A stretch of DNA of 64,000 nt from Phytophthora sp. 'mugwort' (GCA_033558025.1 JAUCEF010000016.1:3782001-3846000); one strand, 5' to 3'; counted from the first letter of the stretch, positions 52,276 through 63,544 are shown. A program made the numbers and translations. The notes: generated from the letters alone by a model not told the origin.

Positions 52276-54870
52276 CATTTCACGTTTCTCAGTAAGGTAG
52301 ATTGATGTCATTTAGCGTTCTAATAGCGACGTCCCATGTCCTTCCTGCCGGCAGATTATATATTGATCGTCAGCATGTCCCTCTCTGCAAACCTTTTTTC
52401 CAGGTCCAGAAGAGCTCCGCATCCCCTCGGGAGCTGCGTGCGCATCACTTGATGTGGCTGCTCCGCCATGAACCATTGTCGAGTGGTCCATATCACCGCC
52501 TGCCAACGCGCACAGTTGTGACAACCGTGCTCCTTGCAGGTTTGCTATCCCGACTAGGGCTTGTTTTCTTTGCTTTGTGTCCATGGCCTGGTTCGCCATG
52601 CAGTCAGCCATTTTGTTGTACTCCCGTAGGTGGTGGCTTCAGATGAGCACCGTCACTATTATCATAGCGCTATCGCCCACCACATGCAAGGCGTGAAACC
52701 ATGTTTTTCCCACGCCGTGAAACCTATCAGAAGATGTTCTCCGCAAAGTTCTTCCTGGTGGATTTTGTCGCATAGGACATGCACGCCGCCCCCATTCTCT
52801 GGCATGGGCCCGCTTGTCGTTCAATCCTCACCACCACAGCTCCAGCCCCACCTGGGCCAGGGTTGCCTCGGGACCCCGCCGAAAAACAACAGGCACAGTA
52901 GCTGCATTCCTTCTCTGCAACCACCTGAAGTGTCCCCCTCCACCACGTGTTCAGGATATTGCTGAATGACTGCCGCCGCAGTCTCCAGTGCTTCTGCGAG
53001 TTGGGTCGCTCTTATGTATTTGTGTATTGTGCAGTATACGTGCCTCAGCCGATCGCGAGACCGTAGTGTGATGTTTTGCTGTATTCGTCTCGTCAAATTG
53101 TTGCACCTGCTATCTCCACGCCGCCTGGAAGTACAGCGCCGCTCCTAATCTCCAACAGCCTTCGGACAGTACATTCACAATTTCATCGAGGCGACTTGCG
53201 GCTCCGTTCATCCTGTTTTGCTCTCCGAGGCTGCCTCCCAAAATCCCAAAGGGCCCGACGCACCAGCAACCCGAAGTATGCCTCTTCCATGGCATTGTAC
53301 TTGATCTCCAGCTCCGCCCATATATGTGTGAAGGTTTACAGTAGTCGCTGTGCCTCGGGACAGGTCCAGAAAACGTGGTGAAGATCTACTTCACTTCGTG
53401 CTCGCATCCGGCATGCTGGCATCCCGGTCTGCCGTTCCTCACATCATACATGAAGTACGCTCTTGATTTTAAAACGGTAGAGCATTGCTTTCACAGGGGA
53501 CGAGGACGAGGGGGGTCCGCCTGATCATCCGCCATACCAGCTTGGCTAGGCCAATCGTCGCCTTTGAGCCGTCTTCTGCCCATTTTGTCGCCCTCCGTTG
53601 GCCTCGCTGTTGTTGGCCTTGGGTCCATGAATTGTGCGCGAGATAAGCCTTGCCGTAGCTGCGTGAGTGCGATCGTCTCCGTCCAGCCATACACAGGCAG
53701 ACCATCCGGGTTGTCTGTGGATGCGGGTGTACGTAGTGAGTTCGCACTTCGGGTAGCGCCGCAGTCACAATCGCCGTTGTCAGTCTGGGCTGGTACTGTA
53801 CTGCCGAGTCCAGGACTGTATGCCCAGGTCCAGCCATCAATCGGAGCCTCCTGCCCTGCACCTGGTCGCCGTCAAGGGTTCGTCCGCCCGTGTAGCCAGC
53901 ATTCTTACCTTTGCCACGTCGTATCGTCGTGTGGGCAGCACCGAGAAGTTAACAGTGAGTGTCTTGATGAAGTCCGTCAGGCTGGTCTCCGCCTTGCTCC
54001 GTATCGTTTGATGCGGGGATTGGCAGATAATATACCCTCTTTCAGTGCAGGCTACCCATGCGTATGCTATCTCTTTCAGACACGTGGCGCCGCCTCGAAT
54101 CCGCTTCGTGGCTGGAGCAAACTTGCCATATTGATGATAAGTACAGGCCACCGATGGTCGCCTCCTGGGCCACTCCAGACATTGCATCCCGTCTGTGGAG
54201 CTCACCATCGCCGCACTCAGCTAGTACATCGACTTTAATAGGCGTGTGCCATCTACCCTGTAGTTATCACCATACTCGTCGCCACCAGTCCCCCAAATTT
54301 GTACACCACATGCCATAACGCTTGCGCCCTCTGTGGCCGTTGGTCGTGAAAGACGTTGCCTCCTGCGTAAGTGAGAACCCTTTTGCCAGTTTCGAACATA
54401 CTGCTCAATCGTCGACAGTTTACGTTCGGCTGTGGCACATTGTTGGGCATGATACGCACCGCCGTCGCCATGTCATCGGCCTTGCCAGCGAAAAGAACGC
54501 CCCCACTACGTGGTGCACTGTTGTTCCGGAGTAGGCCCATCGCCTCACCCCAACTGCGGTCATCGCTAACAGGTCCGTTTTCAGGTCCGGAATGGCCAGT
54601 CCGTCCTGCATACCAACGCTGCCAGATTGGCGTCCAACCCGTGCGACCACGAGTACACAATAATCGGACTAAAATTTTACGTTATTCTGACCGATGGTCG
54701 ATCACTACGACGATGCCAAAGTCCAGGCTTTCTGAATTGGTGTGAGTGTGAACGACAGCAGCGTTATGCGTGCTCCTCAAGCCCGTGGGGTGCTCGACAC
54801 TTTTCTAGCTCCGTCGAGGAAAGCACTGCGATTTACCTTGCCCTGTTTTTGCTGTAAGTGTTTGATGGTG
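52276..54870 (-). mobile_element. Non-LTR retrotransposon (LINE) 3' part with RNase H
   Basis: Minus-strand fragments in order: an RT motif C-like region (GVLFAGKADDMATAVRIM near 54470-54500); RT thumb-like sequence; a zinc-binding segment CRMRARSEVDLHHVFWTCPE near 53350-53420; then RNase H. The zinc box and C-terminal RNase H place it among LINEs with an RNase H domain. The 5' end is not defined, and numerous stops and frameshifts exist. It abuts the truncated DNA polymerase. Confidence 0.82.
52312..52924 (-). pseudogene. LINE RNase H domain
   Basis: Motifs in three frames: AGSRGNPGPGGAGAVVVR (near 52830-52885) where the first catalytic Asp of the usual F-D-G-G is lost (Ser-Ala-Gly); NFAENIFLIGFT with the Glu (near 52730); LHVVGDSAMIIV with the third Asp (near 52660-52690); and DCMANQAMDTKQRKQ with the last Asp (near 52565-52605). 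The fold is recognisable but the missing first Asp would abolish activity. Confidence 0.82.
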
Positions 54871-55329
54871 GTCGGTCGGGTGTGCTTGCTGGTGTCATTT
54901 TGATGTCTACTCGCGGGTTTGCCTCACCTCGAAATGAACAAGCCGAGGGATGGGGTTGCTGGTCTGATCGCAAGAAGTACCGACGGGCGGAGACCTTACG
55001 GTAAATAGTTCGTTTTCATTTGTTTTGCAAGCAAGAAGACCACCGTAGCATAGCTAGACACACTCAATCATCATTGCTCCAACCCCAGTGCCTACCTGTA
55101 ATTGCTCTGACGGACCTGCATGTACAGCAAGCTGTCGCTTCAGTACGACCCTTAACGTTGTGTACTTCGTACGACATTAGCAACATAAACTTCCGTGGTA
55201 GGTCGAAGCCACGTTCATTGTCACCGCGCTGGACGGCTGGAACAGCCCTAAAGTTGTCAGCCGCGAGCTTGAGGGGGCTATTGGCGACGAGATTTAGGAT
55301 CTGCAGCTATCGAACTAAGGCTGAACATT
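54871..55329. other. Unassigned
   Basis: A plus-strand ORF (55020-55466) covers part of this and runs into the GP42 relic; its first half has no recognised motif. Confidence 0.35.
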
Positions 55330-55510
55330 TGCATACATCGGCTGCTTACCATTCATCACCGTGGTCGGCTGGAACAGATTGGCCTACCTGGACCGGCAGG
55401 AATGAGCGCCAGTCGAGCCCTTCTGAGAAGTACGCGGCTGCGTTTCGGGCAGGATGTCAAGGATAGTGTGTCGTCGCAGAATGATATTCAACTCCATGGG
55501 TGAAGCTTTA
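55330..55510 (+). pseudogene. GP42-type transglutaminase relic, third copy
   Basis: A short stretch reads HLHTSAAYHSSPWSAGTDWP and SSPSEKYAAAF, matching the segment of the intact protein VHNPSPWTGPYWP...PSAAEKYARAF. A frame change then gives GQDVKDSVSSQND, matching the following GKDVTTFMDAV. Only about 60 codons remain, without Pep-13 or the catalytic Cys. It shows a third GP42 relative once existed 28 kb from the second. Confidence 0.6.
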
Positions 55511-55815
55511 CGGCTGACCAACCCAAACTTCGCGCTAGAGCCATCAGGTGCGAGTTTGTGAATCTAAATACGGGTAGTAGCAGGATTCGAAATTTGTTGA
55601 CTCAGTCGGATCGTATGACGAGAATGGCGGACATTCGCAGGATGTTCGCGTTTCCGGGAAATACTGAGTAGTTTCGAAACCACCGGTATGCTTAAAAGTG
55701 ACTCTGACCTCACCAGTCAGCTCACTAGTCCGAGTGAGACCTTATTGGCACGTTTTTCCTTGCCGCGCTAACGATTCCAGCCTTCCGACATCCCCGACAC
55801 CCTACCAAATAGGCG

Positions 55816-56145
55816 ATGCAATCCCTATTTATTACTATAGGCGCGATAGCGTTTGTCGGGCCCCCACAGGTCGCAGCACCCGAAGGGTTCGCGTACGTGA
55901 TGGTCGAAAAGACGCAGGCCACCGTAGCTACTGTGCGCAAGTCCGATCCCGTTGGCACCGAGAAACATCCCGAGTTGAAAGCCAAGTGTGCCACCGTCCA
56001 CCACCTCATCATGATTTCAGAAGGGGTAGATTTATGGCCGGGGTCTTACGTCATTCACCCGATCGCCTTCGTGCAACGCGCCGGCGAAACATGCAGTCAA
56101 TGGGTTTTGGATCCGTGTCTACGCGAGCCATTAGGCGGTACTTAA
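55816..56145 (+). CDS. Unknown ORF with hydrophobic N-terminus
   Basis: 109 codons from the ATG at 55816. The first 20 residues (MQSLFITIGAIAFVGPPQVA) look like a signal peptide or membrane anchor. The rest has no recognised motif. Overlapping frames (55698-56294) are equally open, so this may be chance in old transposon DNA. Confidence 0.2.
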   Translation: MQSLFITIGAIAFVGPPQVAAPEGFAYVMVEKTQATVATVRKSDPVGTEKHPELKAKCATVHHLIMISEGVDLWPGSYVIHPIAFVQRAGETCSQWVLDPCLREPLGGT

Positions 56146-56352
56146 CGTCCATGCAGACATTCAAGTACTCGATTCCAACTTGCAAGCCCGCAAAGTGTCA
56201 TCGCTGTGGCCCGACTCAGTTACGCATATCGTGCCGGTGCTACGCGGTTACGCCATGGCACGCAACGCGTTTGTGCTTTAGACCGACAGAATGATGTGAT
56301 CGTATCCTGCGGCAAAAGCAAGTCCAGTCTACCTAAAGCGTTCTGTCTCTTC

Positions 56353-56714
56353 TGGGGGGGGTCATCACCCTACGGCAGCAGGACGACGGCATTCACTGGA
56401 GCGTTGCTCCGGAAAACGTGGCAACAAAGCGGACAGCAGCGGACTGCCGGACGTTGTGCAGGCGGCAGGGAGACGAAGGAATCGTTTTCTACGCGCACCC
56501 GGCGATACACGACTTCCCATCGGAAGTAGCAGACTATATTGCCAACAAACACGTGATATTAGTGCTGAAGAAAGAACCGCACAAGCAAGTGAAGGAGCCG
56601 GGCAACGGACTATGCAATGCGATTGAGCGATTAGTCGGTAGCCTCCAGTACGTGGCAAAGCGGCGGCGTTGGGGCAGACGCCGAAACAACTATGGGCACA
56701 TCATCTTGAGCTAG
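56353..56714 (+). pseudogene. Unassigned ORF
   Basis: A frame open for about 115 codons (ITLRQQDDGIHWSVAPENVA near 56356) up to the stop at 56712-56714; the real end may be in another frame reading ALGQTPKQLWAHHLELAEYQ. It looks like coding sequence from a mobile element, but I could not name the family. Confidence 0.3.
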
Positions 56715-56789
56715 CGGAATATCAGGTCTGGACGGCATACAGGGTGGCGATGCGGTAGCTTAATCTCTACCATGATGGACGAGAGGATG

Positions 56790-57270
56790 ACAGCAGCTGT
56801 AAAAAGCTGCAATGCTGCAAGGCCACAAAAAAACCATGGAGCACATTTTTTGGGAGTACCCATGCGCCCAAGCGTGCTGGCAGAAATTGATCTGCCACTG
56901 GACAGCAGAACAATGGCAGGTGAACGAGCTACAAGGGTTCCAGGCAAGCTGTGCTGATAGGCAATCATCACCATGTCACGAGTGCTCAAGGTGGAGATCA
57001 GAACAAAGCACTCGGACTCAGTCATCGAACAAGAGGGAGTCTGGAAGCGACTGTGGAGCATACTACGCACCATTTGCATCACAAGTCTTTGGATACAACG
57101 AAACAAATCCATCTTCCGACAAAAGGAAGTGACAATCGAAGGGAGCGTCAAAAAATTCTGGGAGACAAGTCTGAAGGGACCAGGACTATCGCAAAACGAG
57201 AATGTCGGCGAGCAATACAGACACCAAGATACAAGGAACAAGGCTATGAACCAGTTTTTCATGGCCTAGC
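56790..57270 (+). pseudogene. Second LINE fragment: zinc-binding and C-terminal region
   Basis: KKTMEHIFWEYPCAQACWQK (near 56825-56885) is the H-I-F-W-x-C-P zinc box found after the RT in many LINEs (Cys replaced by Tyr here). A later frame reads VWKRLWSILRTICITSLWIQ RNKS..., the usual helical tail. Two frame changes. It has the opposite orientation to the LINE at 52.3-54.9 kb and is a different family (no RNase H seen). Confidence 0.65.
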
Positions 57271-58822
57271 ACGGCAACCAAGAGAGCAGTCAACCAAGGC
57301 GATACGCCGTAAACATCAGCCGGTCTCGAACGAGGAGCCGGCGTTGATAACTCGGCTGAAGACATATCAGACTTCCTGCAACCAGTAATTAAGGTGTAAT
57401 AGATCAATCTGAATCTCTTTACTAGCGTGCTGTCGGCAATGATTAGCGTTGCATTTGTACCATCTGAGCGAATGCCTTGAGGCTGCGTTCGTGCCCCGTC
57501 AGCACATCGTTCATTGCGTGCTGGGTGGACTTAACACCAACCCGATGGATGTATTCAGCGATCCCTATCTCCCTGCTACCGCGCCACTGGCACGCTTCAC
57601 CGCTTCTACCACCGCGCTCTCGCACTTCTCGATTCAAGCACACTGGTCGGAAATTGTAGTGCGATGACCGCACATCGACAATGGGACCAGGTGCGCCGAG
57701 GCGAACATAGCTCTTTGAAGGGTCATGGCAACGGTGTTGGGGCCCACAGCAATAAACCAAGGGAAATTTACCGAGTACTCGACGTCGTTTAAAACATTGG
57801 GGGCCCAACTTTGGGTAGAGCGCTGGTGGTCAGGCAGATAAATTAAACAAGGATATCATTTTGGTTCATTGTTTGCTGGAGCATTAAACACACGAATCAA
57901 CCAAAGCTACATCTCATTACTCGGCGTTCACCTTCAAACCGAAGCATCTCGAACTGCGTTGGTAAGACCTGTGGCGCTCATGTCGAAGAACAGAGCGCGA
58001 CGAGCCGAACAGCTTCTCCACCACATTGGACAACGGTGGAATCGCTGTCAACAAGGCGTACGTGCGGTGCTCCACTACCTTTCGCCGATTCAGATGCGAT
58101 CTGCAAGACCTTCTCCCTGCACAAGTACATGCTGATAGCAGTGGTCTCTCTTGCATACTTCAAGGGAATGAGTGCCATAACGCTCGTCCCGCGTAAACGT
58201 GTCAGACGTCTTAGCTAGCATCTTGACAATACCGTTTTCGAATACTGACGAAGCACAGTATTTGCATCAAATTAGCAAAGCTCACATGACAGCATGGCAT
58301 TACATCTAGGTACCGAGATACGACGTGAATACGGGCTTCAACTCGATTAACCCGTCGAGCAATTCGCGTGCATGCATCACACCGTCCGACTGGGGCTTCT
58401 TTGAGATGGACACGACGTCCCCATCTCCTCAGTAGTGCCCCCAAACGACCGTGAGTCGACCGCGACAGCGGCAGGTCCGCGATAGCCTCGTCGTCGCCAA
58501 TAGAAACTCGCGAAGCCGCACATAGCGATCCAAGATATTGCAAAAATCGACGACAAGGGGGGGTTGGACATGACAATCGTGTAGCGGTTGGATTCCTTTT
58601 GGCTCTCTCAGGAAAAAAGTGTGCCAATTGCAGCAGCACTCGCATTCCTCATGTCTACCTCAAGTTGGGGTGGGAAGATAGGCCGTTGGACGCGATGTTG
58701 GTGTATCCAGTCCCATTCGCATGCTTGCGGCACTTGCTCGAGTTGTAGCCGATAGCAGCCCCCTTCTCGTCGAGGAGGGCTTGAAGAAGAACCCGGCAAT
58801 TTGCCTGGGCGTGAAGGTAGCC
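57271..58822. other. Unassigned ORFs, minus strand
   Basis: Minus-strand frames of 121 (57443-57808) and 144 (58211-58645) codons and shorter ones in between have no recognised motif. They may be parts of one decayed element. Confidence 0.3.
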
Positions 58823-58846
58823 GGGGGGGGGGGGGGGGGGGGGGGG
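58823..58846. repeat. G24 homopolymer
   Basis: Twenty-four consecutive G bases, the longest single-base run in the window. Confidence 0.92.
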
Positions 58847-59589
58847 CGCAGAACTGTTTTTTCAAGGAGGGTAGTTATCCTAGAGAAGTTTGCTACTCAG
58901 TGACATACGGAATGTGCTTACGAACGCTTACTAATCGTTCTTCGGTTCGGCGTAATAGAAAAAAGATGAGGACTAGAACTGGGAGCTAATTGCAGCTATG
59001 GATGGGGCTGAAGTGCGGTCGTTGCGGGAATTCTTGTTTCAGAGTAAGAACGAGCACGAATTTGATAGTGTGGCAAGAATACGGTCGGTTATGAGCAACT
59101 GCAGCAATAAATTTAAGAAAATACACGCTTGGGACAGATTAATTACTATATATTTTCAACGAAATTCAGAAATAAATTTCTGTTTTCCCCCATAAAATGA
59201 TTCTGATCAAAATATCTATTTTTCGGCAGCCCTGGCGGCTGATACAGTATCCGTACTGGAAGCAATGAACTAACGAAAGCGTGTGCACAAATTACGATGA
59301 TACTTAGTGAACGGAGGTGCATAAAGTCCACAAACACGATGCTGGGTAGCTTGCGCTACGTGTCAACGTACTTCCCGTCTGCGGGAGCTTTCTATCAGAA
59401 TATCCAAGGCTTTTCAAATCGAACTTCAGACACCGCCACGTGCGACTGGTAACGTTCGCGACGCCATGAAGTGGTATCTGGAAGTGCTGCCGCAACAAAT
59501 TTAACAGATTTCGGTCGATCGCTTCGCTCAGCCACAGCCGCCATCACGTGATGCCATGATTGATGATTCTGGCACGGGCTCTACGCTGC
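58847..59589. other. No recognisable gene
   Basis: One plus-strand ORF of 65 codons (58998-59195, MDGAEVRSLREFLFQSKNEH) with no known motif; otherwise nothing seen. Confidence 0.4.
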
Positions 59590-59596
59590 GGAATCC

Positions 59597-60068
59597 TTGC
59601 TGATGCAGTATATTCACGTACAGTTCAGCGAAGCAGTTCAACAATTATTTTTGACTTCCAGAGGCAGATCGATCAATGTCCGCGAATTGATGAGCATTTC
59701 CCTGACTGTTTTGCATAGGGGGTCTGCATGGACCTCTAATGAGCGTTATCGCCCTGACACCCGTATCTGGATCGACAACGCAACTGCTTTCGCGTGGATT
59801 AACAAGAGGTCAAGTTCGACAACCAACAGCTCGAACCTACCACCAATTGATCTCATTTTCAAGAGTTCGATACTCATCTCGTGCTCGGCGGTACATACCT
59901 GATGAGTTGAACGCCAAGCCGGATGCGATTTCCAGAGCTTGGAGCACAGATCACCGCCCTTACAGTGTTGGGACTAACTTGTCGAATTCAGGGCACCCCA
60001 TTCAGCCACCTACAACAATTTCTCGAGTCTCTGGGAGACGCTCTCCAATAACATGTTGTCGCCGGTAG
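59597..60068 (+). pseudogene. DIRS RNase H-like domain
   Basis: GRSINVRELMSISLTVLHRG (near 59665-59725), then TRIWIDNATAFAWINKRSSS with the catalytic Asp in W-I-D-N (near 59760-59820), and in a second frame PDELNAKPDAISRAWS with the last Asp (near 59900-59950). The order N-V-R-E-L, W-I-D-N, D-x-x-S-R-x-W is typical of DIRS/Ngaro RNase H. One frameshift lies between. Confidence 0.75.
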
Positions 60069-60074
60069 CACTTC

Positions 60075-60400
60075 CGGAAAATACGACACGAACTGGAAAC
60101 AATGGTGCGAGTTTTTCCGCCAACTAGGATGGTTTCACTGACTCTCGCAGGCTGACCGACCGGACAATAAGAAGTTAGGATGCTTGCCAGCTATTTTGAG
60201 GAAGTATGGCTGCAATAGAGCGAACCGCAGCAAGACACGTTCAGCAAAATCAAGGTCACCTTGCACGTATTCGCTGGTATCACCGCCGGCACGTGGGGAT
60301 CGACCTTATTTCATCGCCAGATTTAGCCTCCTACTACATATTTGCCAGGCCTAGTCGGAAATAACTCTAAGGAATGTGAACAGTCGATTGGTTACGGGTC
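60075..60400 (+). pseudogene. Tyrosine recombinase, N-terminal part
   Basis: YDTNWKQWCEFFRQLGW (near 60090-60140) is the SAM-like N-terminal domain start of YR-retrotransposon recombinases; then an in-frame stop and further fragments (QDTFSKIKVTLHVFAGITAG near 60232-60290). It is truncated by the inserted transposon. Confidence 0.6.
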
Positions 60401-60414
60401 GAATATGCATTTTA

Positions 60415-61772
60415 CAGTACGCTAATCTTCAACTAAATCGACAATTCCGAAAGCAGATGTGAAGGCGCGAACCGCATTGTTGCATTCGCGACAAAAATCG
60501 CTTCCGCTCAAACGAGCACGTGCGCGCGAATGCCGGCGCGCACTTGGGCGCCAGCCTGTCATGTCGCAATCTCCCAGCTACGCCCCAGATACGTTCTCAA
60601 GCTACCTATAAAAGCCGACGCCGTGCGAGAAGCAGCGCCCTTGACGGATACCGGCTTCGACGTTTCGGCTGGCTGACCGTCGCGGCCAACAAAGGCATTA
60701 ACGCAGTCGGCATTAACCGCTCGACTGCATACCGCGTCGGTTCCCAAGACCGCGCCGGGACCTGCCACGAGGCGGTGCCCGTGCGAGTGTGGCGAAGGCC
60801 ACGCCTGAGATTAACGCGACGCTCGAGACCTATCTTAACGGCTGCTGCGCCAATACGCTTGAACGGATGCGAACCATGATGATGTTTTTTTTTTTCGATG
60901 TGAACGTTGACTTGTCTACGTTGGCTATCAGCCGTCACCTTGCTGGGATGCTGTACACGGTGAAGCATTGCTGATGACTTGTAGCAACGACAAAGACAAG
61001 GCGCTGCGTCAGGCCTTCACCAAAAATCGCAAGGAGCACCAGCAAGATGGATACTTCATAGTATATTCGACGAGAGAATGCCAACGTGTACTGGAAGGGA
61101 GGCCGTGGACGCGCCAAGTAGAAAGATTGTGCCACCGTGGGCCACCCGCCTTCAAAGAACGAAATTGTCAAGTCCAATGCGCAGTCAACGCTTCCATGGG
61201 GCTTGTCTTGCACCGACTCGAGCGTGGAAACATCCGATGGTGCCAAATGCAGCCTTTATTGGTTTGATTTATCGTTCGGCCAAGGCACCCGCTATGTACC
61301 ACAAACAGAAAAGGTTGGCGTTGCCCTGGACAACGCCCCCGCGTATCACCAAACCGAGCAACGCGTAGAGGAGCATGACGACTTGATCTTGTTGCACCTG
61401 GGGCCATACTCGGCTATGTACAAGCCGATAGAGGGTTGCTTCAGCGTGCTGAAGGCCAGGATTAAGACCGTCTTGCCTCGGCTGTGAAGAAATGTGCGAT
61501 CGGTCCAACACGGCCGACGTTGACGGCAATCGCCTGACAATCTGCAAGCGCCAAAAGAGCCTAATGGAGTGCGCTTCGACTTCGAGCATGTCGTGTATGA
61601 CACCGACGCTGGTCACGCGGACGGAACTGCACTGCCGTGACGCGGTTAACGCGGCGGAGAAGGGAAAGAATATTGCCTACGGGAAGTGAACGCTGGTCAT
61701 TTCGTACGCTGCCTTCGCACCTTTGCACTTTGCTTTCGGAATTGGTCAATTTGGTTGAAGATTAGCGTACTG
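60415..61772 (+). mobile_element. IS630/Tc1-like DNA transposon nested in the DIRS element
   Basis: 1358 bp. The ends are inverted: CAGTACGCTAATCTTCAAC on the left and GTTGAAGATTAGCGTACTG on the right, followed inward by AATTCCGAAAGCA and its complement. TA duplications lie at 60413-60414 and 61773-61774. It carries one transposase gene on the plus strand. Confidence 0.92.
60520..61690 (+). pseudogene. IS630/Tc1-like transposase (DDE_3)
   Basis: N-terminal HTH fragments (WLTVAANKGINAVGINRSTA near 60670-60735) are followed by ATPEINATLETYLNGCCANT (60792 on), LAISRHLAGMLYTVK, then GPPAFKERNCQVQC-type frames and the catalytic end: Asp in GVALDNAPAYHQTE (near 61325) and Glu in MYKPIEGCFSVLKARIK, 34 residues later. 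The first Asp region (IVYSTRECQ near 61050) no longer shows the expected F-D-E-T, so that catalytic Asp is lost or out of frame. Several frame changes. Confidence 0.82.
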
Positions 61773-61774
61773 TA

Positions 61775-62130
61775 AACGTCAAACTGTTCATACTGATCGG
61801 AGTTAATTCCGACTAGGCCGGGCGAAGTGTACAAGCGTTAAGCGAGTATTCCCTCCGGTGCACAAGCTTCGGCCAGTAACCACAGTATTTCTGCGGTTCC
61901 TGTATCGCCTGTCCAGACTCCAGCAACCTTAGCTACGACTCCTATGGGGCAGCCTACCCATTGGCTCCTACTTTCTGCCGCGAAAGTCCGAGTACCTGAG
62001 CATTGTGTAAACACGCAATTTATACTGCCTGAACTTCTACAACACCTTCTTCTTGGACGGCGAAGGGAGACCAACAGACGCGGCCAACGCTGTAGGGTAA
62101 CGTATGTGCAAGCAGGAGTTCCTGGTTCAC
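61775..62130 (+). pseudogene. Tyrosine recombinase core, resumed after the insertion
   Basis: One plus-strand frame reads GSYFLPRKSEYLSI (near 61965-62005), a TAA, then FYNTFFLDGEGRPTDAANAV (near 62030-62090). The F-L-x-R-x-S-E-Y-L box is the start of the catalytic region of Ngaro/DIRS recombinases. The C-terminal His and Tyr were not found. The larger ORF at 61944-62351 is in another frame and is a shadow. Confidence 0.6.
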
Positions 62131-62400
62131 GCCAGCGCACACACATAGAGGTCCCGCTAACAATCAATTCAATTCGGGATTTTGTATCCTACATCACAGG
62201 TCTCAACAGATTAAGAGTCTTGACCTCTCCAACAGCAAGAAATGTCGCCACGTCGTTCCCCTCGCATCACTGCTCTCGCGAGCTCTCAAGGCGGCCCTTA
62301 AGGCGCTCGCCAGCTTCCGCAAAAACGGGTTACCCCGGCGCCGAGTCCTAGTCAGGCTCGTCCGACCGCTGTATACGCCGCGAGCCGTCAGTGCATGTAT
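62131..62400. other. Junction between DIRS remnant and copia element
   Basis: No domain was identified. The copia 5' LTR would be expected around here but no TG..CA boundary could be proven without a second LTR. Confidence 0.4.
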
Positions 62401-62512
62401 CCCCACCCGATCAACGCGAACAATCTGCAAGCTCACGAGACCAAACCCGTGAAGAGCAAAAAAGTGAAGGTGATAAGCAAGGACGCGCCGGGCAAAGAGG
62501 AATCTAGACCCG

Positions 62513-63180
62513 ATGCCACGTGATCAAGGAATTTTCCAGTTCCCGGATCTTCCAGCCAATGAAAGCCCGGCTGGGGATTCGCCTTCATCGCGCTCCGACG
62601 TGGTGTCGCTCCACTTAGGTGGTAAGCCTAGCCGAAAGAACGTCGCGGTAGAGTTGTTGTCGGGGTTTGTGTTGCCTGGGGAGTTTGACTCTGGAGTCCG
62701 GCGCTGGTGGCGCAAGTTTTCGGATCATCTGCTGGATGCACAAATTCTTGACGGACATCGTTGGCGTGACATTCAGTGCCGCAGTATTTTCGCAGCATCG
62801 TTCAATGGGGATGCGGCAGACGGATACTGGGAGCTGCGCATGATGAGCGCCAACCTTACCTTGCAGCGTGCTGGCTCTTTACTGGTCGAACAGTATAAGT
62901 CCAAGTTGCCGGAACAAGAACTGATGGCCAGAATTATGGCGGAGCCCAAGCGTCGATAAGAATCGTACCAGGAATATGCCCAATGTTTGCTAAATATGGC
63001 CGACTCCCTCCCGGAGGCTTGGCGGTGGAGTCAAGTGCCCACCAGGCCCTTCACACCTTCATCAAGCGCGCTTACTACAAGTACGCTGACCAACTCAAAT
63101 CTTTCGTCGGTCGAATTGCTGTCTCCAAGCCTGTTGTTCAAAAGCTGCTCGTCTAGTCGATGACCTCTCCTACATGGCCG
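62513..63180 (+). pseudogene. Copia gag
   Basis: The ATG at 62513 is one possible start, though coding resemblance begins upstream (KSKKVKVISKDAPGKEESR, near 62450-62510, closed by TGA). The frame reads RRWWRKFSDHLLDAQILDGH, RSIFAASFNGDAADGYWELR and LLVEQYKSKLPEQELMARIM, a gag (UBN2/Retrotran_gag-like) helical core. An in-frame TAA at 62957-62959 is followed in the same frame by SYQEYAQCLLNMADSLPEAW, showing the break is a point mutation. Confidence 0.75.
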
Positions 63181-63233
63181 ACAACGATGGTCGCCTGTCC
63201 GCTAAGCCAACTGCTTCCGGCCTGTCTCTCTAG

Positions 63234-63512
63234 ATGGGCGGCTTTAAGCGCGTGAAGACGGAGAAGAGTGCATCGGCGACGAAATTTGGAACCGCACCTG
63301 CAGTGCAAGTGGAACACAAGCACAAAGAGGCTCACACTGGAAACCGCTCTCGCTACGTAGGAAACGTAGAAAACTCGGGCCGACCTGATCGAGAAAATAT
63401 CCGCTGCTTTAACTGCAACCAGACCGGACATTTTGCACGTGCCTACCCAGACCGGCAAGTCGAGCTCAGACCACGACGCAATTGCAAGCAGTGCAGCAGC
63501 TGCGCTGAATGA
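63234..63512 (+). pseudogene. Copia zinc knuckle region
   Basis: The frame contains RENIRCFNCNQTGHFARAYP. The pattern is Cys-X2-Cys-X4-His-X4-Tyr: the last Cys of the CCHC knuckle is Tyr. The Lys/Arg-rich lead-in is typical of gag nucleocapsid. Confidence 0.8.
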
Positions 63513-63544
63513 GGACAGTGCCTGAATTGTTGGCGTCAGGTGGA

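Larger units (their letters stand above)
59590..62130 (+). mobile_element. DIRS/Ngaro-type tyrosine-recombinase retrotransposon remnant
   Basis: An RNase H-like domain is followed by a tyrosine recombinase, the pairing that defines DIRS-group elements. The recombinase is split: its N-terminal part ends before 60415 and its core resumes after 61774, with an IS630/Tc1-like transposon between. No terminal repeats were identified. Confidence 0.72.

Noticed and set aside
53564..54238. 224-codon plus-strand ORF
   Set aside because: It is antisense to LINE coding motifs on the minus strand (zinc box, RNase H and RT fragments in order), so it is treated as a shadow.
61944..62351. 135-codon plus-strand ORF
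   Set aside because: The recombinase-like sequence is in another frame of the same DNA; this ORF shows no motif.
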